From the NCBI RefSeq assembly GCF_022524485.1, contig NZ_JAKXMK010000028.1, positions 1 to 64,000 on the forward strand: a stretch of 64,000 bases of DNA, read 5' to 3'. The stretch is from Pseudonocardia alaniniphila (GTDB lineage Bacteria > Actinomycetota > Actinomycetes > Mycobacteriales > Pseudonocardiaceae). Shown here one piece after another: positions 25,841-33,766 of the stretch; within the stretch, counting starts at the first letter, position 1, and every line of letters starts with the position of its first letter. The position numbers and the translations under genes are program-made. The notes beneath the pieces were generated by a model. That model saw nothing but the letters and a program-made list of their open reading frames with translations. It was not told the DNA's origin and ran no database searches.

Positions 25841-25868
25841 CCCCGCGGGTTCAGGGCGACCCGCGGGG
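25841..25868. terminator. Bidirectional terminator hairpin
   Basis: A perfect 10-bp inverted repeat CCCCGCGGGT / ACCCGCGGGG with an 8-base loop lies between the convergent regulator (stop 25798) and aldo/keto reductase (stop 25871). Confidence 0.75.
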
Positions 25869-25870
25869 GG

Positions 25871-26854
25871 TCAGGGGAGGACGTCGGGGCGGATCAGGCC
25901 CTCTTCTGCCAGTTCGGTCCACAGGTCTCCCGGCACCGGGACGGCCGCGGCGGCGGTGTTCGCCGCCGTCTCGGCCGCGGTGCGGGCCCCCAGCAGCACC
26001 GAGGCGACCTCGGGGCGCGCACCGGCGAACGCGATGGCGGCGGCGGGCAGCGCGACACCGTGGCGGCGACAGACGGCACTGATGGCGACGGCGCGTTCGC
26101 GCACCTCCGCGCGAGCCGGCTGGTAGTCGTAGGTGGCGTCGGCGGGCGGGTCGTCGGTGGCGAGCAGGCCGCTGTTGAACACACCCGCCGCCAGTACGGA
26201 CACACCACGGCGCGCGCAGGCCGGGAGCAGTTCGTCGGCCGCGGACTGGTCGAGCAGCGTCCACCGCCCCGCGACGAGCACGGCGTCCACATCGGTCTCG
26301 GTGACGAACCGGGTGAGCATCGCCGCCTGGTTCATCCCCGCCCCGATCGCCCCGATCACGCCCTGGGCGCGCAGGTCGTGCAGCGCCGGGTAGGCCTGCC
26401 CGGCGGCCTCGGCCCAGTGGTCGTCGGGGTCGTGGATCAGGACGAGGTCGATGCGGTCGAGCCCGAGGCGCTCCAGGCTGTCCTCCAGGCTGCGCCGGAC
26501 GCCGTCGGCGCTGAAGTCCCACACACGGCGGTGGTCGGCGGGCACGTCGAAGCCGGCCTCGTCGTCGCGCCGGTGGGCGCCTGCCGGGTCGGGCACAAGC
26601 AGCCGTCCGATCTTGGTCGAGATCGTGTACTGCGCTCGTGGCCGCCCGGACAGCGCCACTCCGAGCCGCCGCTCGGCCAGGCCCAGACCGTAGTGCGGCG
26701 CCGTGTCGAAGAACCGGATGCCGCGGGCCCAGGCCTGGTCGATCGTGGCGATCGCGTCGGCGTCGGGTACCTCCCGGTAGAGGTTGCCCAGCGGCGCCGT
26801 GCCGAGCCCGATCCGGCTCACCGGCACGGCCGAACGACCCAGCAACGCGCTCAT
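25871..26854 (-). CDS. Aldo/keto reductase (aldose/fucose dehydrogenase-like)
   Basis: 327-residue TIM-barrel oxidoreductase. The catalytic tetrad is visible: Asp and Tyr in RFFDTAPHYGLGLAE, Lys in ISTKIGRL and His in LVLIHDPDDHW. The overall pattern, including the early GTAPLGNLY, matches the subgroup annotated as L-fucose or D-threo-aldose 1-dehydrogenase and pyridoxal 4-dehydrogenase. It lies downstream of the SDR in the same direction (99 bp apart), so both probably share the operator-controlled promoter at 27.85 kb. A role in oxidation of a sugar is suggested but not shown. Confidence 0.9.
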   Translation of the reverse strand: MSALLGRSAVPVSRIGLGTAPLGNLYREVPDADAIATIDQAWARGIRFFDTAPHYGLGLAERRLGVALSGRPRAQYTISTKIGRLLVPDPAGAHRRDDEAGFDVPADHRRVWDFSADGVRRSLEDSLERLGLDRIDLVLIHDPDDHWAEAAGQAYPALHDLRAQGVIGAIGAGMNQAAMLTRFVTETDVDAVLVAGRWTLLDQSAADELLPACARRGVSVLAAGVFNSGLLATDDPPADATYDYQPARAEVRERAVAISAVCRRHGVALPAAAIAFAGARPEVASVLLGARTAAETAANTAAAAVPVPGDLWTELAEEGLIRPDVLP

Positions 26855-26953
26855 GGCAGCAGGATGGTCGTTGCGGCAGACGCGCCCACGGCACGTCGCG
26901 CGGGGATCGAAGTCATCGTTGGTCTCCTCGGCGTCGTTCGAGTCGGTCCGGAC

Positions 26954-27724
26954 TCAGTCCTGGCGGGGCCGAAGCCGCAGGCCTTGCATGCCACCGTCCA
27001 CGGCGAGCGCCGTGCCGGTGGTGGCGCCCGCCAGCGGACCGGCCAGGTAGGCGATGGCCGCGGCCACCTCCTGCGCCGACACCAGACGCCCCATGGGCTG
27101 GCGGGCCTCCAGCGCAGCCCGTTCGGCGGCGGGGTCGTCGGCCGCGTCGAGGAGCCTGCCCACCCAGGGGGTGTCGGCGGTGCCCGGGTTCACACAGTTG
27201 ACGCGGATGCCGTCGGAGATGTGATCGGCCGCCATCGCGAGCGTGAGCGACTGCACCGCGCCCTTGCTCGCGCTGTAGAGCGCCCGTTGCGGCAGCCCCG
27301 CGGTGGCCGCGATGGAGCAGGTGTTGACGATCGCAGCGGCGCGCGAACGGCGTAGGTGGGGGAGCGCGGCCCGGCTCAGGCGCACGATGCCGAGCACGTT
27401 GACGTCGAGCACGCGCTGCCACTCCGGCAACGGATTGGTCTCCACCGTGCCCTGGGCGCCGATGCCCGCGTTGTTGACCAGCACGTCGAGGCCACCGAGG
27501 CGCTCGACGGCGGTGGCGACAGCGGCGTCCACCGAGTCCTGGTCGGTGACGTCGGCGGTCAGCCCGAGGAGAGGCGCCGGGACGCCCGACGGGTCCAGGT
27601 CCAGGCAGGCGACCCGTGCGCCGCGCTCGGCCAGTAGCTGCGCGGTGGCGAGCCCGATCCCCGAGCCGCCGCCGGTGACCACCGCGGCCAGCCCGGCGAA
27701 CTCGCCATTACCCGCTGCGCTCAT
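26954..27724 (-). CDS. Short-chain dehydrogenase/reductase
   Basis: 256-residue classical SDR. It has TGGGSGIG near residue 14, NNAGIG around 83, Ser in NTCSIAATAG, the active site YSASK and a C-terminal VDGGMQG. The ATG at 27724 has GGAG seven bases upstream. An in-frame upstream extension would run over the promoter. It is the first gene of an operon with the aldo/keto reductase. A sigma-70-like promoter and two operator copies lie 106-200 bp upstream. Confidence 0.92.
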   Translation of the reverse strand: MSAAGNGEFAGLAAVVTGGGSGIGLATAQLLAERGARVACLDLDPSGVPAPLLGLTADVTDQDSVDAAVATAVERLGGLDVLVNNAGIGAQGTVETNPLPEWQRVLDVNVLGIVRLSRAALPHLRRSRAAAIVNTCSIAATAGLPQRALYSASKGAVQSLTLAMAADHISDGIRVNCVNPGTADTPWVGRLLDAADDPAAERAALEARQPMGRLVSAQEVAAAIAYLAGPLAGATTGTALAVDGGMQGLRLRPRQD

Positions 27725-27829
27725 GCAGTGCTCCGCTTCGTCTCGTCGGCCCGGACCGCGCCGCAGGGGAAGCGGTGCCCGTCCAGGGTCCATGGCCTTG
27801 ATCTCGGCTCCCGGTGCGGGGAAGCACCC

Positions 27830-27844
27830 AGACATCCGATGTAT
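27830..27844. promoter_or_regulatory. Palindromic operator, copy 2 (SDR promoter)
   Basis: AGACATCCGATGTAT matches the operator at 25087 in 14 of 15 bases. On the minus strand it lies just downstream of a -10 box, at the expected transcription start, which is a typical repressor position. Confidence 0.7.
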
Positions 27845-27852
27845 CGCGCGTC

Positions 27853-27882
27853 TTTATACGGCCATCGACGGAGGGACCGCAA
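27853..27882 (-). promoter_or_regulatory. Sigma-70-like promoter of the SDR/aldo-keto reductase operon
   Basis: On the minus strand, TTGCGG (27882-27877) and TATAAA (27858-27853) are separated by 18 bases. Initiation would be near 27846, overlapping the operator at 27830-27844. The second operator at 27907 lies about 25 bp upstream of the -35. Confidence 0.6.
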
Positions 27883-27906
27883 GACCATCGCGTGAACCGG
27901 CGGATC

Positions 27907-27921
27907 GGACATCCGACGTCT
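27907..27921. promoter_or_regulatory. Palindromic operator, copy 3
   Basis: GGACATCCGACGTCT matches AGACATCCGATGTCT in 13 of 15 bases and keeps the dyad. Its centre is 77 bp from copy 2, compatible with looping across the promoter. Confidence 0.6.
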
Positions 27922-28032
27922 TCATTTTCCTGCCGGATTCGGCGGCATTGCCGGAATCGGCGCGTGACTCTTTCCCGCCCGACATCTCCGCGCTGTTCCG
28001 TGCGCGCGGACTCGTTCACGCGATCTCCCTAG

Positions 28033-28434
28033 CGTCGCTTCACCACCAGCAACTCCCTCGACGCCGCCCAGGCGGCCTCCGTTCTGGAGGCGTACGCCCG
28101 GACACCGGGTGTTTTCCTGCACCACGCCGGTCACACCCGTCGCAACCACCACACCATCAGTCCCACCGCGCCGCTCGTGACGTTGCAGGAGGTGGCGGCA
28201 GCCAAGGAGTACCCGGGCGGATTCTCGATCCTTCGGCTGCACACCGAGGGTTTCGCGCTGAACTTCTACAAGTCGCGCAGCGACCGCGCGCGGGAATGGA
28301 GTGAGCGCAGCCGCCAGGAGATGATGGGCACCTGGCCGCAGTTCGCATTCGGCAACAACGTCACCGACCGCAATACCGTCGCGAAGGCGGATCGGTGCGG
28401 GCTCCGCCGGCCGAAGCGCCATAGCAGCACCTGA
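28033..28434 (+). pseudogene. C-terminal remnant, probably of a metallophosphoesterase
   Basis: The frame is open from 28033 after a TAG and gives ~133 residues without a plausible start at its head. A GTG at 28177 could start an 85-residue piece. The segment TPGVFLHHAGHTRRNHHTI resembles the late GHxH metal-binding motif of calcineurin-like phosphoesterases, but the second His is Arg here. The downstream part (EYPGGFSILRLHTEGFALNFYK) would follow that motif. The N-terminal metal-binding domain is absent. I consider this a decayed fragment. The family call is moderate. Confidence 0.45.
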
Positions 28435-28451
28435 TCACGCTGCTCGTGATC
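28433..28451. terminator. Hairpin between convergent genes
   Basis: GATCACG and CGTGATC form a 7-bp stem with a 5-base loop between the phosphoesterase remnant and the convergent sugar kinase (stop 28464). Confidence 0.5.
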
Positions 28452-28463
28452 GCAGCCCCGGCG

Positions 28464-29462
28464 TCAGGTCCCGAGAATCGCCGCGTGCAGTTCCGCCGCC
28501 CGTCCGGGAGGCACCGAGCGCGCCGCTGCGAGCCATGCGGCTGCGCGCGCCGCGTCGCCTGCGGTGACCACACATCCTGGCCAGCGGGCCGCGAGCCGGG
28601 CGCGCGTGAGCTCGGCGACCGGCGTGTCGCCGGCGACGACGCTGCCTGCCATGACGATCGGGGTGCGCTCACCGGGGTCACGGATCGGTTCGACGTCGGC
28701 GACGAGCGCCGATGCGGCCTCCGCGACGATCCCGCCCGCGACGGCGTCCCCGGCCCGGGCGGCGACGCTCACCAGTGGTGCAAGCCGTGCGAGCGCGATG
28801 GGTGGGCCGGCGTGCACCGCGTGCACGATCCGCTCGGCGGTGTCGGCCGGGGCGTCGGCGTCCAGCGCCGTCGCCGGCACCGGGTCGCCCGTTCCCGTGC
28901 CGAGCAGTGCCTCGACGACGCCGCCCACCAGTGACGTCGCGGCTCCCCGGCCGTCGAGCGCGGCGAGCGCGGCCCGAACCGCCCGCTGCCCCAGCCAGAA
29001 CGCCGATCCCGTGTCGCCCACGAGCCAGCCGTGGCCGTCCGTCCCAGCGGTGCGCTCCCGGCCGGTGATCCGCGCCGCCGTCGCCCCGGTACCCGCGATG
29101 AGCACGGTGCCGTCCGGTTCGGCTGTGCCGGCCGCGAAGGCGACGATCACGTCGCCGACGACGGCAGGACGGCAGGGCAGGCCGACGGCGTGCGCCAGGT
29201 CGGCGAGATCCGCCGCCATGGCGGGCAGCTGCATCGGGCCGACGCCCGCCATCCCGAGCACGGCCGATCGCACGTCGCCTGCCGGGAGGTCGTGCAGCAC
29301 GGCGCGTAGCGCGCCGGCGAGGGCACGGAAGGCCTGGTCGGGCGGGTGCGAGACCGGGTTGCCGCCGGGCCCCTCCGCCGCGCCGAGCAACCGTCCCGAG
29401 CCGTCGACGACCGCGGCGCGCGAGCGGCTGCCGCCCACGTCCATCCCGAGGAACAGCTCCAC
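28464..29462 (-). CDS. BadF/BadG-type N-acetylglucosamine kinase-like ATPase
   Basis: 332 residues of the ASKHA fold. It shows phosphate-1 FLGMDVGGSRSRAAVVD at the N terminus, GDVIVAFAAGTAEPDG around residue 120, VLIAGTGATAA (phosphate-2) and adenosine motif IVMAGSVVAG near 275. This family includes N-acetylglucosamine and glucosamine kinases. The GTG at 29462 has GAGGGGG upstream. A longer frame to 29516 would overlap the divergent regulator's promoter. It is divergent from the RpiR regulator and SIS gene, which fits phosphorylation of an imported amino sugar. Confidence 0.88.
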   Translation of the reverse strand: MELFLGMDVGGSRSRAAVVDGSGRLLGAAEGPGGNPVSHPPDQAFRALAGALRAVLHDLPAGDVRSAVLGMAGVGPMQLPAMAADLADLAHAVGLPCRPAVVGDVIVAFAAGTAEPDGTVLIAGTGATAARITGRERTAGTDGHGWLVGDTGSAFWLGQRAVRAALAALDGRGAATSLVGGVVEALLGTGTGDPVPATALDADAPADTAERIVHAVHAGPPIALARLAPLVSVAARAGDAVAGGIVAEAASALVADVEPIRDPGERTPIVMAGSVVAGDTPVAELTRARLAARWPGCVVTAGDAARAAAWLAAARSVPPGRAAELHAAILGT

Positions 29463-29504
29463 CGGCGCCCCCTCTAACAGAAATGTAAACGTCTTACCGA
29501 AGCC

Positions 29505-29539
29505 TTGACAGTTCACCCGACGCGGTGGAAATTTTCACC
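29505..29539 (+). promoter_or_regulatory. Probable rpiR promoter with overlapping palindromic operator
   Basis: TTGACA at 29505-29510 is a consensus -35. About 18 bases on lies GGTG-N-AAATTT-N-CACC (29524-29539), a dyad centred on AAATTT that would cover the -10. RpiR/MurR regulators bind TGAAA/TTTCA-like palindromes, so autoregulation and control of the divergent kinase are likely. The -10 itself is weak. Confidence 0.5.
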
Positions 29540-29571
29540 ACCCTGCTCGGCCTCGAAAGGTTCTACTGAAG

Positions 29572-30528
29572 ATGTTGGTCGCCGGATCCGCGTCCCCCGC
29601 CGAAGCGGGCACGGGTCAGCTGCTCGTGCATCTCCGCAGCCTGCTTCCAGGGCTCGCCGGCGCATTGCGGCAGGTCGCGAACGTGATCCTGGAGGATCCG
29701 GCCTGGGCGTCGAGGGCGACGATCGTGGAGTTGGCGGAACGCAGCGGCACCTCGCCCGCCACCGTCACCCGCTTCTGCCGCACCCTCGGCGTGGCCGGTT
29801 ACACGGAACTGCGCGTCGGCATCGCCACCGAGATCGGCCGGGCCGACCAGGCCGGCTGGGAGGTCGGCATCGGCGCGGACGTGCTGCCCACCGACCCGAT
29901 CGACCGCGTTCTGCGCACGCTGCTCGCGGTCGACGTGCAGGCCATGCACGAGACCGCCGCGGCGCTCGACCTCTCCGCCGTCGACGCCGTGGCCGACGCG
30001 GTGGTGGCCGCCCGGCGGGTGGACTTCTACGCGGCGGGTGGCAGCGCGGCCGTGCTCGAGGACCAGCAGCTGCGGATGTACCGGATCGGCATCGCCACCT
30101 GGACGTGGGCCGACGTCCACAACGGACTCACCAGCGCCGCGCTGCTCGGACCGGGCGACGTGGCGATCGCGCTCTCGCACAGCGGCCGCACAACCGAGAC
30201 CGTCGAGATGCTCGCCGAGGCGCGCCGCCACGGCGCCACCACCGTGGCGATCACCAACTTCTCGACGTCCCCGATCGCGGACGTCGCCGACCACCTACTG
30301 GGTACCTCCGTGCGGGAGACGGCGTTCCGCGCGGGCGCGATGTCGGCCCGCCACTCCCAGTTCCTGGTGCTGGATCTGCTCTACCTCGCGGTCGCACAGC
30401 GCACCCACGAACGTTCGACCGAGGCGTTCGCCCGCACCGCCGATGCCGTGGCCGCCCACCGCACTCCGTACGAGCCGCGCGCGAGGGGTGGATCCGCGCG
30501 CTCCGCCGACCCACAGCGAGGAGCCTGA
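29572..30528 (+). CDS. RpiR/MurR-family transcriptional regulator (HTH + SIS)
   Basis: 318 residues. The N-terminal HTH_6 domain (VANVILEDPAWASRATIVELAERSG... with TSPATVTRFCRTLGVAGYTEL) is followed by a sugar-isomerase (SIS) sensor domain: VDFYAAGGSAAVLEDQQLRM around 145 and IALSHSGRTTETVEML around 200. Such regulators sense sugar phosphates, here probably an amino-sugar 6-phosphate made by the divergent kinase. The stop overlaps the next gene's ATG. Confidence 0.93.
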   Translation: MLVAGSASPAEAGTGQLLVHLRSLLPGLAGALRQVANVILEDPAWASRATIVELAERSGTSPATVTRFCRTLGVAGYTELRVGIATEIGRADQAGWEVGIGADVLPTDPIDRVLRTLLAVDVQAMHETAAALDLSAVDAVADAVVAARRVDFYAAGGSAAVLEDQQLRMYRIGIATWTWADVHNGLTSAALLGPGDVAIALSHSGRTTETVEMLAEARRHGATTVAITNFSTSPIADVADHLLGTSVRETAFRAGAMSARHSQFLVLDLLYLAVAQRTHERSTEAFARTADAVAAHRTPYEPRARGGSARSADPQRGA

Positions 30529-31304
30529 TGACACCCGGGACGAACACGAACTCCACGCCCGTGTCGGCGGCGGCCTACGCCGAGGCTGCGGCAGCCGCCG
30601 TACATCGCGTGTCCACCGAGCAGGCGGACGGCGTCGCGAAGGCGGCCGCCCTGCTGGTTGACGCGCTGCGTGCGGGTGGGGTGGTGCAGGCCTTCGGCAC
30701 CGGCCACTCGCAGGCGCTGGCCATGGAGATCGCCGGCCGGGCCGGAGGGCTCGTGCCCACCAACATGATCGCCCTGCGCGACCTGGTCATCCTGGGCGGC
30801 GACGCCCCGGACGTGCTGTTCACCGAGCACCTCGAGCGCGACCCGGCAGTGGCCCATCGGATCTACGAGCTGGCCGGGGTGCATCCGGCCGACGTGTTCG
30901 TGATGGCGTCGAACTCGGGGGGCAACGGTTCGGTCGTGGAACTCGCCCGGCTGGTCAAGGAGCGCGGGCACGGCCTGGTCGCGATCACCTCGATGGCCCA
31001 CAGCTCGCAGGTCACCTCGCGGCATCCGTCCGGGCTGCGGCTGTTCGAGATCGCCGACGTGGTCCTCGACAACGGGGCGCCCTACGGCGACGCGGTGCTG
31101 ACCACCGGCGAGATTGCCGTGGGCGGCATCTCGTCGATCACCGCGGCCCTGCTCGCCCAGATGGTCGTTGCCGAGGTCGTGCGCACGATGCTCGCCGCAG
31201 GCGAGACCCCGCCCGTCTATCTCTCCGCCAACATCCCCGAGGGCGACGCCCACAACTCGGCCCTGGAAGCCCGCTACGCGGGTCGCATCCGCCGACCCGC
31301 CTGA
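30528..31304 (+). CDS. SIS-domain protein (UPF0309-like)
   Basis: 258 residues with one SIS fold. It has the phosphosugar-binding FGTGHSQALAMEIAGRAGG around residue 60 and VFVMASNSGGNGSVVELARL around 125. These proteins are thought to isomerise or process phosphorylated amino sugars. The activity of this subgroup is not established. GCGAGGAG precedes the ATG, which overlaps the rpiR stop by one base. The protein and the ABC genes downstream form one transcription direction. Confidence 0.9.
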   Translation: MTPGTNTNSTPVSAAAYAEAAAAAVHRVSTEQADGVAKAAALLVDALRAGGVVQAFGTGHSQALAMEIAGRAGGLVPTNMIALRDLVILGGDAPDVLFTEHLERDPAVAHRIYELAGVHPADVFVMASNSGGNGSVVELARLVKERGHGLVAITSMAHSSQVTSRHPSGLRLFEIADVVLDNGAPYGDAVLTTGEIAVGGISSITAALLAQMVVAEVVRTMLAAGETPPVYLSANIPEGDAHNSALEARYAGRIRRPA

Positions 31305-31409
31305 GCAACGCCCCCGAGCCCCACCTACTCGTCCGCTCCCCGCCGACACCCGGCACTCCCGCACTCCGTCGCCATCGATCAACCGCACCACCAGCTCAAG
31401 GAGACACCT

Positions 31410-32837
31410 ATGAACCCGTCTCGCCCCATGCCCGGACTCGACCGCCGGCAGTTCCTGCGGCGGCTGGCGGCCGCGGGCCTGCTCGCTGTGCCCGGGGCGG
31501 GGCTGCTCTCCGCCTGTGCCACCGGGGGCGGAGGGACCACCAGCGCGGCGCAGGGCCAGGTCAGCGCCACCAACCCGCTCGGCGTGGCCACCGACGCCCC
31601 GCTGGACGTCGTGATCTTCAAGGGCGGCTACGGCGACGACTACGCCCTCGCCCACCAGGCGATGTACAAGGAGCAGTACCCGCAGTCGCAGGTCAAGCAC
31701 TCGGCGAGCACGCAGATCGCGCAGGAAATGCAGCCCCGGTTCGTGGCGGGTAACCCCCCGGACGTCCTGGACGACTCGGGCGCTCAGAAGATCGAGTACG
31801 CGGTGCTCGTGAACGACAACCAGCTGACCGACCTCGGCCCTCTGCTCGACGCTCCCTCGGTGGACGACCCGAACGTCAAGGTGCGCGACACGCTGCTGCC
31901 CGGCGTGATCGAGCAGGGCACCTTCGGCGACAAGTTCGTCATCCTCAACTACGTCTACGAGACCTACGCGATCTGGTACTCGAAGCCGCTGTTCGAGAAG
32001 AACGGCTGGCAGGTGCCCACCACGTGGGACGAGATGATGGCGCTCTCCGAGACGATCAAGGCCGCCGGGATCGCCCCGTTCACCTACGGCGGCGTCAACG
32101 CGGGTGACTACGTCATCGACCTCAACCTGGGCGCGGCCATCAAGCAGGGCGGCCTCGACGTCGTCAAGAACATCGACAACCTGCAGCCGGGCGCCTGGAC
32201 ACAGGACACGGTGCTGGCGGCGACGCAGCGGCTCGAGGAGATGGTCCGCAAGGGCTACTTCATGCCGGGCTCGGAGGGCCTCAAGCACACCGAGGCGCAG
32301 ACGGCCTGGGTGCAGGGCAAGGCCGCGTTCTACGTCTCCGGATCGTGGCTCGAGAACGAGATGAAGGGCATCGCTCCGCCGGACTTCGCGATGGCCATGC
32401 TGCCCGTTCCCGTTCTCGACAGCAGTGCGGCAATGCCCGTCACGGCGCTGCGCACGCAGCCTGCCGAGGCATTCGTCGTTCCCGCGAAGGCGAAGAACGT
32501 GAACGGCGGCATGGAGTACCTGCGGCTCATGCTCTCGAAGCAGGGTGGCTCGAAGTTCGCCGAGCTCACCGCGTCGGTGCCTGCGGTGAGGGGCGCCACC
32601 GCCGATGCGAAGAAGACACCGGCGCTGGAGTCGCTCTCGGCCGGTCTCGCCGCGGCCGGTGACAATGTCTTCAGCTGGAACTTCCGCACCTGGTACTCGA
32701 CCTATTCAGAGCTGCTCAAGACGGAGACGTCCAACCTGCTCGCCGGCCGGACCGACGCGGCGGGCTACCTCGCGAAGATGCAGGCGGAGACCGACCGCGT
32801 CGCCGCAGACCAGAGCATCACCAAGTACAGCCGCTGA
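31410..32837 (+). CDS. ngcE: N-acetylglucosamine/chitobiose ABC transporter-type solute-binding lipoprotein (NgcE-like)
   Basis: 475 residues. A twin-arginine-like leader DRRQFLRRLAAAG ends in the lipobox LLSAC. A family-1 sugar-binding protein follows, with DVVIFKGGYGDDYALAHQAMY, FVAGNPPDVLDDSG and VQGKAAFYVSGSWLENEMKG. The length, the early KGGYGDDY segment and the gene order fit NgcE of streptomycetes, which binds N-acetylglucosamine and chitobiose. AAGGAGA precedes the ATG. The ligand call rests on family resemblance and the amino-sugar context. Confidence 0.82.
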   Translation: MNPSRPMPGLDRRQFLRRLAAAGLLAVPGAGLLSACATGGGGTTSAAQGQVSATNPLGVATDAPLDVVIFKGGYGDDYALAHQAMYKEQYPQSQVKHSASTQIAQEMQPRFVAGNPPDVLDDSGAQKIEYAVLVNDNQLTDLGPLLDAPSVDDPNVKVRDTLLPGVIEQGTFGDKFVILNYVYETYAIWYSKPLFEKNGWQVPTTWDEMMALSETIKAAGIAPFTYGGVNAGDYVIDLNLGAAIKQGGLDVVKNIDNLQPGAWTQDTVLAATQRLEEMVRKGYFMPGSEGLKHTEAQTAWVQGKAAFYVSGSWLENEMKGIAPPDFAMAMLPVPVLDSSAAMPVTALRTQPAEAFVVPAKAKNVNGGMEYLRLMLSKQGGSKFAELTASVPAVRGATADAKKTPALESLSAGLAAAGDNVFSWNFRTWYSTYSELLKTETSNLLAGRTDAAGYLAKMQAETDRVAADQSITKYSR

Positions 32838-32843
32838 CCAGTC

Positions 32844-33755
32844 ATGCGCCACGGAAAATACCGGTTCATCGCCAGCTTCCTGGTGGTCCCGCTCGTGTTG
32901 TACGTCGTGTTCGTCGTATCGCCCTATGCCCAGGCGTTCTACATATCGATGACCGACTGGCGGGGCTTCTCCGGCCAGCAGAACTTCGTCGGCTTCGACA
33001 ACTACGTCGAGCTGGCCACGGACGGCAGGTTCTGGCGGGCGATGAGCCACAACGGGCTGCTGCTCGTCGTGGTGCCGCTGGTGACGATCGCGTTCGCCCT
33101 GTTCCTGGCGGCCGTGACGACCGTGGCGGGGCGTCAGGGCGCGGTGGGTCGCGGCGGGGTGCGGGGATCACGCCTCTACCAGGTGGTGTTCTTCTTCCCG
33201 CAGGTCGTGCCCGTGGTGATCGCCGGTGTGCTCTTCGGGTTCTTCTTCAACCCCGACGCAGGCCTGCTCAACGGGGCGCTGCGGGTGGTGGGCCTCGACG
33301 GGCTCACCCGCTCGTGGCTCGGCGACACGACGTTCGCCCTGCCGTCGGTGATGGCCGTACTCATCTGGGGTGCGGTCGGCTTCTACTACGTGCTGTTCAG
33401 CTCGGCGATGAAGTCGGTGCCACCTGACGTGTTCGAAGCGGCCGTGCTCGACGGTGCCGGCCGCATTCGCACCTTCTGGAGCATCACGCTGCCGATGATC
33501 TGGGACAGCGTCCAGGTCTCCTACATCTACCTGGGGATCATGGTGCTCGACGGGTTCACGCTGCTCCAGGTGATGCTGCCCGACGGCGGCCCGGACGGGT
33601 CCACCCAGGTGGTGTCGCAGTACCTGTACCGCAGCGCCTTCACCGAAGGCCGGTTCGGCTACGCGTCGGCCGTCGGGGTGGCGCTGTGCCTGGTCACGCT
33701 GCTGCTGGCGGTCGCCGTCCTGCGGCTCACCCGCCGTCAGCAGACCGAGTACTGA
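32844..33755 (+). CDS. ngcF: Sugar ABC transporter permease (NgcF-like)
   Basis: 303-residue MalF-type permease with about six membrane helices, from FLVVPLVLYVVFVVSPYAQAFY at the N terminus. The ATPase-coupling EAA loop is VPPDVFEAAVLDGAGRIRTFWSITLP around residue 195. It follows the binding-protein gene by 6 bp and pairs with the downstream permease. No ATPase gene is present. Related actinobacterial importers rely on a shared MsiK-type ATPase encoded elsewhere. Confidence 0.9.
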   Translation: MRHGKYRFIASFLVVPLVLYVVFVVSPYAQAFYISMTDWRGFSGQQNFVGFDNYVELATDGRFWRAMSHNGLLLVVVPLVTIAFALFLAAVTTVAGRQGAVGRGGVRGSRLYQVVFFFPQVVPVVIAGVLFGFFFNPDAGLLNGALRVVGLDGLTRSWLGDTTFALPSVMAVLIWGAVGFYYVLFSSAMKSVPPDVFEAAVLDGAGRIRTFWSITLPMIWDSVQVSYIYLGIMVLDGFTLLQVMLPDGGPDGSTQVVSQYLYRSAFTEGRFGYASAVGVALCLVTLLLAVAVLRLTRRQQTEY

Positions 33756-33766
33756 GGAGTACGGCG

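Noticed and set aside
31305..31409. Possible DasR-type operator upstream of the NgcE-like gene
   Set aside because: No sequence close to the known ACTGGTCTAGACCAGT consensus is present in the gap. It is a C-rich spacer.
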